Below, in pieces: positions 11,451 through 23,307 of a DNA stretch of 24,039 nucleotides. This DNA is from Azolla pinnata. Taxonomy: Eukaryota > Streptophyta > Polypodiopsida > Salviniales > Salviniaceae. The translations under genes were made by a program, and so were the position numbers. Positions within the stretch are counted from its first letter, which is position 1; the number at the start of each line of letters is the position of its first letter. Below the pieces are notes generated by a model. The model searched no databases, was not told the DNA's origin, and worked only from the letters and a program-made list of their open reading frames with translations. The DNA is taken from contig JBBBWG010004625.1 in NCBI GenBank assembly GCA_037176905.1, positions 5,443-29,481 of the forward strand, read 5' to 3'.

Positions 11451-12278
11451 ATGTCGATAATGCCGAAGCCAGAAGAGATTCTGATCAGAGAAGTGTGGGC
11501 CGAAAACCTCGAAGAGGAGTTCGAGCTCATCAGAGAGATTGTAGACGATTATCCTTACCTCGCCATGGACACGGAGTTCCCCGGAATCGTGGTAAGACCG
11601 GTGGGGGTTTTCAAATCGGCTGCAGATTACCATTACCAGACGCTCAGGGCGAACGTGAACATGCTCAAGATGATCCAGCTCGGCCTCACCTTCTCCGACG
11701 AGTCGGGATCTCTGCCCAAATGTGGTAGCAACGGAGAGCTCTGCGTGTGGCAGTTCAATTTCAGGGAGTTCAGCCTGAGGGAAGATGTGTACGCCCACGA
11801 CTCGATCGAGCTACTGAAGCAGAGCGGCATGGATTTCGAGAAGAACGAAGAGAGGGGGATCGATTCGAGCCGGTTCGCGGAGCTGCTCATGTCGTCGGGC
11901 GTGGTGATGAACGAGAACGTGCATTGGATCACGTTCCACAGCGGCTACGACTTCGGCTACCTCCTGAAGATGCTCACCTGTCAGAGCTTGCCGGCTATGG
12001 AGCCCGACTTCTTCAAGCTCCTCAAGGTCTACTTCCCCACGATCTATGATGTGAAGTACCTGATGAAGTTCTGCGATAACCTCCACGGTGGGCTCAACAG
12101 GCTAGCCGAGATCCTCGATGTGGAGAGGTTTGGGTCGTGCCATCAGGCAGGGTCCGATAGCCTTGTCACATCGTGTGCCTTCCGGAAGCTCAAGGAAGGT
12201 TTCTTCAACGGCTCCACCGAGAAGTATGCAGGTGTCTTGTATGGATTGGGCATGGATAGCAGTGAATCCTATTGCTAG
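11451..12278 (+). CDS. CAF1: CCR4-associated factor 1 (CAF1/POP2) poly(A) deadenylase
   Basis: A single-exon frame of 275 aa, the normal length for plant CAF1. CAF1 is the DEDDh-type 3'-5' exonuclease of the CCR4-NOT complex. It shortens mRNA poly(A) tails in the cytoplasm and starts mRNA decay. All catalytic residues are present: D40 and E42 (AMDTEFPG), D167 (HSGYDFGYL), H231 and D236 (CHQAGSDSL). Family blocks [57 protein letters not shown] and [10 protein letters not shown] are clear, as is the end YGLGMDS. The start at MSIMPKPEE fits the family; MPKPEE three codons later is the only near alternative. Lack of introns is usual for plant CAF1 genes. Third codon positions are strikingly rich in G and C, unlike the other three genes here. 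Confidence 0.98.
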   Translation: MSIMPKPEEILIREVWAENLEEEFELIREIVDDYPYLAMDTEFPGIVVRPVGVFKSAADYHYQTLRANVNMLKMIQLGLTFSDESGSLPKCGSNGELCVWQFNFREFSLREDVYAHDSIELLKQSGMDFEKNEERGIDSSRFAELLMSSGVVMNENVHWITFHSGYDFGYLLKMLTCQSLPAMEPDFFKLLKVYFPTIYDVKYLMKFCDNLHGGLNRLAEILDVERFGSCHQAGSDSLVTSCAFRKLKEGFFNGSTEKYAGVLYGLGMDSSESYC

Positions 12279-13132
12279 TCATCATACACTCCTGTTGGCA
12301 AACGCCTTACGGAAGGAGAACAGAACTTTGCTAGGTTCGATCCTGGAGAAAAAGCAAAGGATTATTCTTGCCCAAGCTCGATTCTTTACGGATTCTAGGA
12401 CTCCTGAAAAAAAAAACAAAAACAAAACGAGGTGAGGGCTATTGTGAAATTGCATGATTTTGGCTTTTCATCGTCTTTGTACATTTTTATTTCTAAAGGA
12501 AAGGAAAGAGGAATAGTGTCGATTTCTATAATATATATTAGCGATTGCTGCACCATGATCTCTTTCGGCCAAATGCTGGAGGGACTCGGGGCTCTTCTCC
12601 ACTTTGCTTATTCTCTCGGGCGAATTGAATTTTGACAAGGTCGGGTCTTGTGAATGTCTGAAAACGCCCCTAATGAAGTAGGGAGGCTCAGGTGGTAATT
12701 TCATGGATTCATGTTTTGATGTTGTTTCGCCGTCCACTGGGTCTCATTTGTATCATTCATGCATGTAGTACATGCAGCATCTCCACCTTGATATTATGTA
12801 TCTTGGCATCAGGATTGCACATAGCCCCATGAAATGAAATTCAAGGCTGAGGATGTTTATCTTTGATGCGCTTCAACACAGGCTTCAGGTCTGAATGAAC
12901 ACCAATGCTTCAGACATAGAACCCGGGGCTTGTGATTGGACATTGCAAGGAAGGGTAAGCAATTTAACAATATATATATATACTTCTGATTGCAAAGACG
13001 TGTCCAACTTTGCAAGGATTGGGGCCATGGGCAGCTTTTCTGCTATTTTTGCAAAGATGGGAGGGAGCTCTTATGTTTATTCGCCAAGCTGACTTGAGCA
13101 TCTTCTCTGCTGTTTGGTGGCCCTTCCTAATC

Positions 13133-13648
13133 TTGCACAAACCAAACTTTGTCTTTCTATGTGACATGAACCATCCATCTCCTCCTATTTTTGCACCATT
13201 GTCTACAAGATAGAGCTAACAAAGGAAACATCCACGCATTGTATTGTAGTGCATATGTTTGTTTGCATGAGAAAAACAAGGGCCATCTAGAGTAGGTAAG
13301 AGGAAGATGGAGAAACTCTTGATGCCTGCCATATTACTTGATGTGAATACTGTTATAATGAGACATAACTAAGAGATAACCTCTACCGTCTTTGCACAAA
13401 CCAAACTTTGTCTTTCTATGTGACATGAACCATCCCTCTCCTCCTATTTTTGCACCATTGTCTACAAGATAGAGCTAACAAAGGAAACATCCACACATTG
13501 TATTGTAGTGCATATGTTTGTTTGCATGAGAAAAACAAGGGCCATCTAGTAGGTAAGAGGGAGATGGAGAAACTCTTGATGCTGCCATCTTACTTTGATG
13601 TGAATACTGTTATAATGAGACATAACTAATAGATAACCTCTACTGTCC
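13133..13648 (+). repeat. 259-bp tandem duplication
   Basis: Copy 1 spans about 13133-13391 and copy 2 about 13392-13648, both beginning TTGCACAAACCAAACTTTG. By eye they differ by a handful of substitutions and a few 1-2 base indels, so they are older than the 191-bp duplication at 3765. No terminal inverted repeats or coding capacity were seen. Confidence 0.93.
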
Positions 13649-13815
13649 CAATGTACCATAACCTCCACTGTCTCAATGCAGCCAAACAGGTCACTATAAT
13701 GAACAGAACAGGATACATGCCATCTCCCCTTTAATATATATAACCTCTAACTGTAATAATCCCAATGCACTATAATAATATAACCTCCATTGTCTCAATG
13801 TAGCCAAACAGGTCA
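13647..13815 (+). repeat. Pair of diverged repeats ending in CCAAACAGGTCA
   Basis: 13647-13693 and 13761-13815 share CCCAATG, then a TATAA-containing spacer of variable length, then TAACCTCCA-TGTCTCAATG-AGCCAAACAGGTCA. They directly follow the 259-bp duplication, whose own end (ATAACCTCTACTGTC) resembles their start, so all may derive from one decayed element. Confidence 0.75.
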
Positions 13816-14249
13816 GCTTTGGTAAGTCTCAAACAGAAGATGCTGCTATGCATTCTGCCCAATCTCAAAGGCTCGGGATGAGTGCCAAGTAGCAAAACCA
13901 TTGATCGTCTACGGTGATGCCAATTTCCATGGATCCCGATTGATCTATATACCCTAGGAATCTCTTGATCTGTTGAACTCTGGCTTAGCAAAAAAAGGTC
14001 GCTCTTGTCTCTTTCTCCCTATGGACACACGCATGGAAGCGATGGCGTAACAGGAAACATGGAACACTGAGATTTGGAACTTTCTCCTTTGCTACTAGAC
14101 TGATCTATGAACAATGCACACAGCCCGTGCCATCTCATACAGTGGAAGCACAACCAGATGTCGATGAATCGCTGCAAGGCAATAGAAAGAGTGGGTGGCA
14201 TACCCTCCTCATCGTGGGCTTCGCTAACTAGCACTAGACTTTCGCGCTT

Positions 14250-14303
14250 ATCACTAATGGTATGCAAATCACTAATGGTGTGCAAATCACTAATGCTCTG
14301 CGG
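14250..14303 (+). repeat. 18-bp tandem repeat, three copies
   Basis: The unit is ATCACTAATGGTGTGCAA with two near-identical copies and a third diverged copy. It lies in the 3' intergenic region of the H+-ATPase. Confidence 0.85.
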
Positions 14304-14930
14304 GGCATTACTCTAAAAAATGGTAATGCTTTCTGCTGATGAAGCGAGAACAATGAAGATAATATCGGGGTTAATTCCCGATTGTGCGCATTCAAAAAAA
14401 TAAACACAAGCAGTCGAAGCCATGATTATATTTTGGAGGGAGAATTCGACCAAAATGCCCAAATTTTTAACTTCCACATATATTGAGATGACCAGCAAAA
14501 TTTACCTTATATGTTGTGGGCCTGTCATCGGCAACAGATGGAATCATCGTTTGTTGCCCGAGATCCCGCCGCATGTATCAACACTCCTTTCACACAAGCA
14601 CAAGTGCTTTACATGAATTTACAGCCACAGATAACCCGAAGGTGCTTCTTTACACGAATTTACAACACTAAATCCCATCCGTATAACACCCACTACTATG
14701 CTTTTTACAATATGCTGCATGTTAGTATGACTATCTCTTTTAAACAACTGTTGATTACTAGACCCCGCTCACTCTGCACTAATTACCTTCTACCAGCCTC
14801 TTCATTACACAACATATGTTCTGCTTTTAGTATTCCATATCTAAGTCCTTTTTTAACTTCGCCACTTTACTCCATATGTGCCTTCAAATGATCTTCATTA
14901 CGTACCGATTATGCTCTACTAGTCACTTCA

Positions 14931-17900
14931 TTACACCGTGTACGCGTGCTTCATGGTATCCATATCCAAACCCTTCAACTTCGCCACCGACTCCAGATGC
15001 CCTTTCAACGTATGGATATCACACAGCCTATAATCCACCGATATAAATAGAAATGGGTAGAATATGAATGTCAGAACTCCCATACAAGGAGAAAATGCAA
15101 CCAACACACGTTGGAAATACTAATAATTTCTTGTAAACAATGCCAAACAAGCAATACAGCACAAACCGTGGATTAACACAACTTAGAATTTCCATATGTG
15201 AAATATATGGAACAGAAACACAATGGATCACTTATTAAAAAAAAGGAGAGTTTGCAGTTACCTAGCAATGTCTGCCCGCCGTCGTGCTTGTTCCGCTATA
15301 TTGAAAGATGACTTGTGGTAATCCATCTTCCTTGGAGAGCCCCGGTGCTCAAATTGCTGCAGACCTTGAAGACTCCTATGTTTAACCACCCATTGAGCTT
15401 CCCTACGTTTCTTACCAAAATCCATCTTCCGCGTAAAGGCAATCTGTAATCAGTCAAAGCTGTGAGGTATTCCTGATTTCAACATGAAGGAATTGTATCA
15501 TTACAGTGATTTTTTTATACCTTGCTTTCCAAAAGAAGATCCCAAGGCTTCCCAGTCAGAACATATCTGATAAGAAGTTTGATAAAATCCAAAGGAGCAT
15601 AGCTGACTATGCTATAAAGCCAAATAACACCAGCCCAACCCCAGCCAATCGGACTGATATTAGCGAATCCCCAATGTGCATACACTGCTATAACCGTTGC
15701 TGTCTGTAAACAAGGAAAGCCGCATAGAGCAACACATGCCTTGCTACATTCAATAAGCCCATCTTAAGATTTTTTTAATAATTTGCCAGGCATGATTCTA
15801 TTACTGCATTTGAAAGTGTGTAAGAACACTCTACAGGAAAGGATTTTCTTACTCTATTGATCTATCTCATAAGATAATTTCAAAAAACTTAAAACTCGTT
15901 CGAAACTGCAGTTTCTATTGCTATCTTTTTTTCTGTGGAGGAAGTAGAAAAAGCTACAGAAATTTAGCTACAGATGCCAGCCGGAATTCTCCTTTTCATC
16001 TTCTATTAAGACCTGAATATTCATGGATTACTTTCTACTTTATTGTAGCTCAGATAGTCGAAGGGATTGATGGCTAACTTTTTAAACTTCAAATGCATCG
16101 AGAAGTGCTTGCTATGCAAGCTTATCAGAAAACCAACTTGGGTTCCCTTTCAATACTTTCGCGGAATTCTACACAAGATCTGTGGTTACTTTCAAGCCTA
16201 CCACAAATTTTTTCTTTTTTGGAAGATGCTCATATTTCAGTAAGATTGGCAATTGTCCTACAACAAGCTATGACCTGATTCCGCAAAATTTCAGCACAAT
16301 TGCAACAGGACATGAGCCTGTGTTAAAATTATGTTAAGAAAGAGACCATACCAGTTGGGCAACCACAAAGGCAGCCAGTAGCAGAGTTCCTGGACGTTCT
16401 GTGATAGACCATCTTCTTGATCTAGTCACGAAAACCACTGCTTGACTTATAATGCTCACTTGTAAATATACAGCGGCTGTCATACGGCTATGACTCCAGC
16501 TTATGTCTCTCACATGGAAGACTTTCTACACAAGGTGGAGCCACAACCACATTTTGTACCCAGCATTAAAACTATTCTTTCAAAAAAGATTGCCTGCATG
16601 CCATGTATATTCTGAAACACCCTTACATTTTTCATTATTTCCAGAAATGCTCTTATCAAAACCCTGCTGGAGTAAGTATATGTTCTGATTGTGAATTATA
16701 TATAATCAAATCATCTCTTTTCCCCTGATTTTCTCTCATTCAGTTATGGACAAGCCGCTCGTGGGGAAGTAATAGAACTTCGGGATATTTGGGTAAAACA
16801 ATAAAAATTAGGGTAATTTCAGGGTTACTCAAAATATAGGATCAAAACTGGCAATAAACTTTTACTTACTTGAAAAAAGTCAGTTTCACGCATAATCCAA
16901 ACGAATATTACTGTCAGGATCGCCAGATATGTCCCCAAGACAATGCCAGTGATGAATATTTCTTTTAGTTTCCAGCTATCTGGTAAGGGAGAAGGTTTGA
17001 CCCTATCCTTAGATATTGTCATGATTGTACCTAAACAGAGAATAAGATAAGGACACAGTATTCTATGCATATGGAGAGAAATGTAGCAAACATTAAATTT
17101 CACACAACCGAAGACTTACCGTCATTCAGGATAGCAATTACAAGCATCATGAAAGGAGAGAAATCGAATCGCCAAATTATTTCCAAAAGTACAAACCCGA
17201 GCTACATAGGCAACAAGAAAAAACAATTTGAGTCTAAATGAATCAAACGACTCCATTTGACAGATATCGAGAAACAGAGAGGAAGTGCTTACTACTATAC
17301 GGATGGTGATGGAAATGGCATATATCTGCAAGAGACAGAGTTAAGCATGGGAATTGAATGGTTTTTTTTTTTGTTAATAAGAGAAATGGCATGAAGTTAC
17401 TGTATAGTTTTTCATCCTCTGAAAGATAGATCGACTTGTGAGCACAGCACTAATTATCACACTTAATCCTGGCTCTGTTAATACAATATCAGCTCCACTG
17501 CGTGCAGCATCTGTTGCATCTGCAACAGCAATACCTATATCTGCCTTTTTCAATGCAGGAGCATCGTTTACTCCATCACCAGTCATTCCACATGTATGCT
17601 TTTGGTCTTGTAGCCTCTTAACAATCTCGAATTTATGCTCTGTTTGTCACGTTGATGCACAAGTGTTATGCAGATATCCTCACAAATCAATAGGACATGT
17701 ATCCATGAAGAAATCATGATGTTTACAGAATCAAGAAGTTTGTTGGCTAGCTTTGCTTGCCTGGGAAGACTCCAGCGAATCCATCAGCTTTCTCAATAAG
17801 TTCATCAACTGGAACATGAGGGATTGTCCCGTCTTTGTCGTGTGTTCCCAATAACGATGAAGATGGATACATATTGGTGCCCATACCTAATCTCCTGGCA

Positions 17901-20900
17901 GTTTCCTTTGCAATTGCTAATTGATCACCTAGTACAAAACACACCTATGTTTAATTGATCACCTAGTACACATCCAAATCTTAATAACAAATGGAATCTG
18001 ATCTCCTTTGTGCTTAGATATGCATTATGCTCATTTACCAGTTATCATCTTGACATTCACTCCAAGATGTAAGGCCCGATTGATTGTCTCTGCGCTGTCA
18101 TGTCGGGGGGGATCAAAGAGAGGCAGTAAGCCACAAAATACCCAGGGGCCTCCAACACTATCTTTTGACTTCTCGGGTATTTCCTGTACGAACAGAAATT
18201 CGGCATGTTTAGCTATATATTGTGATACAAATGAGGCTTCCCTTACAACTACCTGTTTTGCAACAGCCAAAGAGCGCAAGCCTCTATCTGCAAATCTATC
18301 AATCACTGCATGTACCCGTCCCTCAATTTCTGAAGCATTTTGGGATAGTGCCAGAATCTACAGTCAGCCATGATAAACATAAAGTACTATTCATTACGTC
18401 ATTGATACGGTGAAAGAAGCATTAGAATGAAAAGAAACCTGTTCAGGAGCACCCTTACTGACCCTAAACCACTTCCCATGAGCGTCAATGTAGGTAATAG
18501 CTGTTCGCTTGAAGACTGGATTAAATGGAAGAAAATGGATTTCCGTAATGTTTTCACGTGCCTGAAAAATAATGTCAGGCCCTCTCAAAAAGAATCTCAT
18601 GATACCCTTTAATAGTTTTTATATTAGTAATTCCGCAATATTTTTCCGAGGGACTGAAATAAATGGTAAACGGCCTCTGAAAAAGAATCTAATGGTACTC
18701 CTCAACAGTCCTATACCATGAAGTGTGTAGGATTTTACTTCTAAGTAATCTCTTAAACTAAAATCTGGACAAATGATGGCTTCTCTCTTCAAGATGAAAA
18801 GCAGATATCTTGGTCTAGAGGCTGGCATATAGACTCTATACATCAACTCCAGATTCACAAACTCCATGAATCTGATACTATTTCCCTGGCTTAAATTGAA
18901 ACTGTATGTCCTTGATTTGGGTGACACGTTTACCTCTTTGGGATCTGCAAGCATTCCAATTATGGCGGTGTCAATCGCATCTTTATTCTCCATCCTAGAA
19001 GCCCTAGCTGCCAAGAGAATAATCATGTCTTTGTCAAGATCTTCAGAGAAAACCTGCATATTTTACACATTAATAGCCATAGTCAGCCACAATATTTGCG
19101 GTTTCAACATAATACTCCGTCATAACATGAACCAAACGGCCCAAAATTATAAACCCATATGTTCTATCCTCTTGCCTCTATTAAATTTCTGTCAACAGAC
19201 AATTTGTTTACTGTTAATGTTCCTGTTTTATCACTGCATAAGACATCCATTGCCGCCATTTCCTCAATTGCAGTCATCCTCTTTGCAATCGCACCCTGAT
19301 AACAAATTATCTATGTGTGATCAAGTCGACCTATACATTGTTTTCATTCCATCAAGAAAAGTATCTGACCTGCTGAGAGAGTCGATGAGATCCGATAGCC
19401 ATTGTGACGGATAACACTGTTGGCATAGCTATTGGAATACCTCCAATGAGGATGACTAAGAATGCATTAACCCCTTCTCGGTATGGCCTGTGTTGTATGC
19501 CATAAATTACAATGACTTCAATTACTATTCCAATAGCAATGCTGCAGATGCAGAAGTTACCTATGGCAGTTAAGACCTATAAAACACCATGTCAGGCGAG
19601 CATCTTAACTTAATACACTTTGTTACAAGGTATTAAAATTCAAATATCAATGATCCACATCTTCTTCTCAGTAAGATCGATTAAGCAGAAACTAGATAGA
19701 TTTTGTATGAACAGTAATGAATCAACAACCTTTTGGAAGTGGCCAGCAGAATGGGTCGAGTCAACGAGATGAGCTGCTTTACCAAAAAAGGAATGTACAC
19801 CCGTAGCTATAACAACTGCTTTGATCTCACCTTGTTTGCATATAGATCCCGAGAAAACCTCCTCTCCTGGTCTTTTAGTAACAGGTAATGATTCTCCAGT
19901 CAAGGCAGACTAGTTACAAGGAAGAACAAAGGAATGCCGAAATCATTTCCTTAATCAAGGCAGACTAGTGTACTATGGGCCCATTCACATAAAAAATAGT
20001 TAGTTGTTACAGTAACCACGAACTTGATCAATTTTCAGAGGGTCTCCTTCCAAAAGCCGCGCATCTGCTGGAATGATGTCTCCGAGCTTAATGCTGATAA
20101 TATCACCGGGTACAAGAATTGATGCCTCTTGTTCGCTCCATTGCTTGTCACGAAGGACCTGGAACATCATACAGAAAACGACAGCTTTGTTGATATGATC
20201 ACAATATTGAGCGATTAAGTCATGCCTTCTAAATTACAAACAATAACTGAGAAAGATCATGCTGCTTCCGTTTTAATTACGAAATGGCTACGACCACCTT
20301 CGTTTTGGGAGACAGTTTCGCCATCAGAGCTGTTGCAGCATTGCCTGCATTATATTCCTCAACGAATGATATAGTGGAGTTAATTAAGAGGAGCGCCACA
20401 ATCCCAACAAAATCTTGCCAATCAGGCGGTTTGTTCTGCAAGGTAAGAACTTTCATATAAAAACCAGGACTAGAGAAGTTGAATATTGTCACATATATTG
20501 TATGTATCAGAAACATGAATAACTAGTGTACACCTTTCCATGGACTTTTCCATTAGCCAAAACAATGGCTACAACTGCTGCCGCCTCCATCACCCATGAT
20601 AAAGGATTCCACATGAATCTCAAAAACTTCAAAATCTTGCTTTCCTGTGAATTTTGTATTGGCTAAATGACAAATAGCTATCTTTCTTTCACAACGCGAA
20701 CCACAACGAACACCAGCTTACAGAGTTCTCTTCAAGTTTGTTGTATCCAAAAATTTGAAGACGAATATTACCCTCCCCAGAGCTGAGCCCGTCGCTACTG
20801 CATTTTAACTGCTTGAAAACTTCATCAATGGGAATCTTTTCCTGAAAGCCAGGTACGAAAATATTTGTTAAAAAGTACTTCCTGCATATCTGCCATTGTT

Positions 20901-21715
20901 AATTTATCGAACCTAATAATTACTTCCCATTGAGACAAAAAGAAACTTGAAAATATGGGCTTTTATTCCATTTATTAAACCATAGATCACAGAAAAATAA
21001 AATGAGCACAATAACAATGGCGAACAAACAAAACAAGACATGCCAAATATGAAATAAGCATTTTCGTTTCTTGCAGGATAATTACAACCGATGATTAGAA
21101 GCCTAAAAAGCTCATAAGAGACTGCAAACGAGCTATAGACTGCATTTCTGATATGCAAGGAAAAAAGAAAGTAGCACAGGAAAAATCATCGTACAAATAT
21201 TTAGGGCTGAATTGTTTGTAAAGACATTTAAGAAATGGAGGACCTGAACAGGCTACGGACTCAGACCAGAAAAAAGTGATTCCTATTAATACAAAGGAAA
21301 TTATACAATTTATGTATCGTAAATATTAAAATGGATCTCGCTCATGTAGGAGATCTATATAACAGAACAAGTTAATTGAAAGGAAGTCATGGATGTCCCA
21401 TATGTAAAAATACTAACGAGATCAAGATAAGAGAACAAATTAATTGGAAGGAAGTCATGGATGTGCCATATGTACATGAAATACTGAAGAGATCAAAACT
21501 TGGAAATAGATATCACGACTGGCTCAACTAACAGAGGAAAAGGTTTTGATGCCTTACCGGACAGGATTAAGCATGACGTAATCGAGTACCATAAGCAAAG
21601 ACAGCATGTTCTTAACAGGAATATCAGCTGAAATGAGAATAAGTACCAGATCAACAGACTTCAAGTTGTCAGGTTCCAGCTCAGCAGTGTTATCTTGCTT
21701 TGTTATTGATTCCAT
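14931..21715 (-). CDS. Plasma-membrane H+-ATPase (P3A-type, AHA family), 21 coding exons
   Basis: Exons: 21715-21647, 20841-20722, 20644-20534, 20435-20298, 20158-20024, 19909-19730, 19576-19370, 19295-19176, 19053-18934, 18561-18439, 18357-18253, 18183-18039, 17928-17761, 17639-17401, 17325-17293, 17201-17120, 17030-16870, 16525-16352, 15703-15521, 15443-15262, 15027-14931; 963 aa in frame. It pumps H+ out of the cell using ATP and energises uptake. Motifs: N119 (LLINSTISF), TGES 195-198, PEGL-type region replaced by [10 protein letters not shown], phosphorylated D342 in [15 protein letters not shown] 436-441, [23 protein letters not shown] 600-609, R669 and D698 (proton-binding pair of AHA2 R655/D684). 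The C-terminal autoinhibitory tail ends AYTV with penultimate T962, the phospho-Thr 14-3-3 site. The N-terminus is about 13 aa longer than AHA2. Two introns need GC donors. The R-domain is diverged. The start is the only Met before the conserved [12 protein letters not shown]. Confidence 0.97.
17293..17325 (-). other. 33-nt micro-exon (exon 15) of the H+-ATPase gene
   Basis: It encodes [11 protein letters not shown], eleven residues of transmembrane helix 5 that include R669, the counterpart of the AHA2 Arg655 near the proton-binding Asp. It is flanked by TTGCAG and GTAAGC. Skipping it would keep the frame but remove this helix segment. Confidence 0.9.
17640..17760 (-). other. GC-AG intron 13 of the H+-ATPase gene
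   Basis: Conserved GVFP-EH-K-E-I-V can only be joined by splicing after TTCCCAG at 17761, where the intron begins GCAAGC. The acceptor is ACAAACAG before AGCAT at 17639. No GT donor nearby preserves the motif. The match AG|GCAAG is the known consensus for GC-AG introns. Confidence 0.88.
19054..19175 (-). other. GC-AG intron 8 of the H+-ATPase gene
   Basis: The exon ends in AATTTAATAGAG at 19176 (DRNLIE) and the next exon starts GTTTTCTCTGAAGATC at 19053 (VFSEDLDKD), as in the family. The intron begins GCAAGAG and ends ATGCAG. Reading through gives a stop three codons later. Confidence 0.88.
20842..21646 (-). other. Intron 1 of the H+-ATPase gene
   Basis: 805 nt, donor CTG|GTACTT and acceptor TTTCAG, separating the short N-terminal exon from the conserved body. 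Two similar stretches near 21380 and 21450 share AATTGAAGGAAGTCATGGATGT-like sequence (about 60-70 bp apart), a small internal duplication. No other feature is seen. Confidence 0.8.
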
Positions 21716-23276
21716 GTTCAGCCTCAGCAGTCAATTTCGTGTGTAGATTCTCAACAATTAGCTGCACTCTCTTCTGAATGGGATAAAGATCATCCAATCT
21801 CAGTTAATGCAGTAAAACATCTGCGTTACATAATGTCATGATCCTATACTATACTTCTTCCTTATAGAGAAAAAAACGCCCGCATGAAGTTGAATACAGC
21901 TCTTTTAAATGAGTCTCTGCATTTCATTCATCATTCTGAAACTTTGTTAGATCTCTAGCAAATCAGCTAGGTGCTATCAGAATATCTTTTGCTAGATAAA
22001 AATTTGAAGCAGACCGGCGCATGGAGATGATTCTTTGCTTCATACATGGAATTCCAAAGTAAACATGATCAGTTCCATAGTAAGAGAAAAATGAGGTATT
22101 TTCCATTGATCAAGGTATTTTCCATTGGTCAGCTGTAAGAAACATGCTCGTGTGTGCACACATCTGGCGCATGTACATACGCAGGCATATGTATATGATG
22201 CATGGCGCACGTTTATGTACCTAGGTATGGTGCATGTATGTATATGTGTATATGTATGTGTCTGTACAAATGAAAGTGTATTATGATTCCCGCATATATG
22301 CATATAAAGATGTGTGGCGCATACATATATACATATGACTGAAAGAATGCATCTGTATGTATGTAATACAATCATTCTCCGATGATCAAACTGGAATCAA
22401 ATTTTTCCCTTGTTCATCTCCTGCTCTTTCAAGTTGATCAAGTAGAATCTAGCTTTACAATGTATGCATTTGACTGCATTCGGGCGAAAGAAGCATTGTG
22501 TGTGAGCGCGCACGGGCGCACCTGTATGAATGTTTGATGAGAAGAAAGATGATATTTTTTGAACCCTATCAGTATGCCCCTGTGTGTACAAGGATAGTAA
22601 CGAAAGCATGACCTAATGTATGCACGTCTGTACATGGGAGTAAAAAGTATTTTCCATGGAATCTAAGGATGCACAGATACTTGAGTGCCCGTGCGGAGAA
22701 TGCATCTGTCTGATTCACCATTTGCCTACACCTGATTCTGACATATCTATGCATTCGAACTGACTGAAATTCGGTCATTGGATGAATGTACACAAAATGC
22801 ATGAATCTGTGCACATGTACATGCGTACATGCGAGCACACATGCTTGCGGATGCATAAATGTATGTACATGCTGGCAGAGTAAATGGCTCAGCGCAATCG
22901 CGGTACTGCTACTGCCATTCTTTCTTCGACGGAATCATCTCACACAGATGGCTACCAAACCAGCTTCCCTACAGAAAGTAGAAACATACTGCTACATTGC
23001 ACTGGAAGTGTCGCAGCAAATTCAGTACGCGTGTAATTATAGGAGGTAGTATGCAGTAGACTACCGGCTGATAGGAAGAGCAACTCGTTCATGGCGAAAA
23101 GAAGAGAAGGGAAGAAGCGGTTACAGCACAAGAAAGGAATTCGCAAGTTTACCCGGACAGAAGAGTCTGGATTCCCCGCCAGCACGCAGGAAGAGGAGTA
23201 GAATCTATATGCAGAGAGGCGATGGCGTTCCCGACCGTACTGAAAGAATAAACCTCCCAAACTGCACCAAGAACGC

Positions 23277-23277
<1 letters not shown>

Positions 23278-23307
<30 letters not shown>

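Larger units (their letters stand above)
12279..14930. other. Convergent intergenic region between CAF1 and the H+-ATPase
   Basis: This holds the CAF1 3' UTR (an A-rich run near 12409-12427), a 259-bp tandem duplication (13133-13648), a pair of diverged 47-55 bp repeats (13647-13693, 13761-13815), three 18-bp units (14250-14303) and the H+-ATPase 3' UTR. The open frames in it are short and unrelated to any family I know. Confidence 0.75.

Noticed and set aside
14931..21715. H+-ATPase as a pseudogene because no long open frame covers it
   Set aside because: All 21 exons join in frame with family-consistent boundaries and all catalytic motifs; the apparent stops lie in introns.
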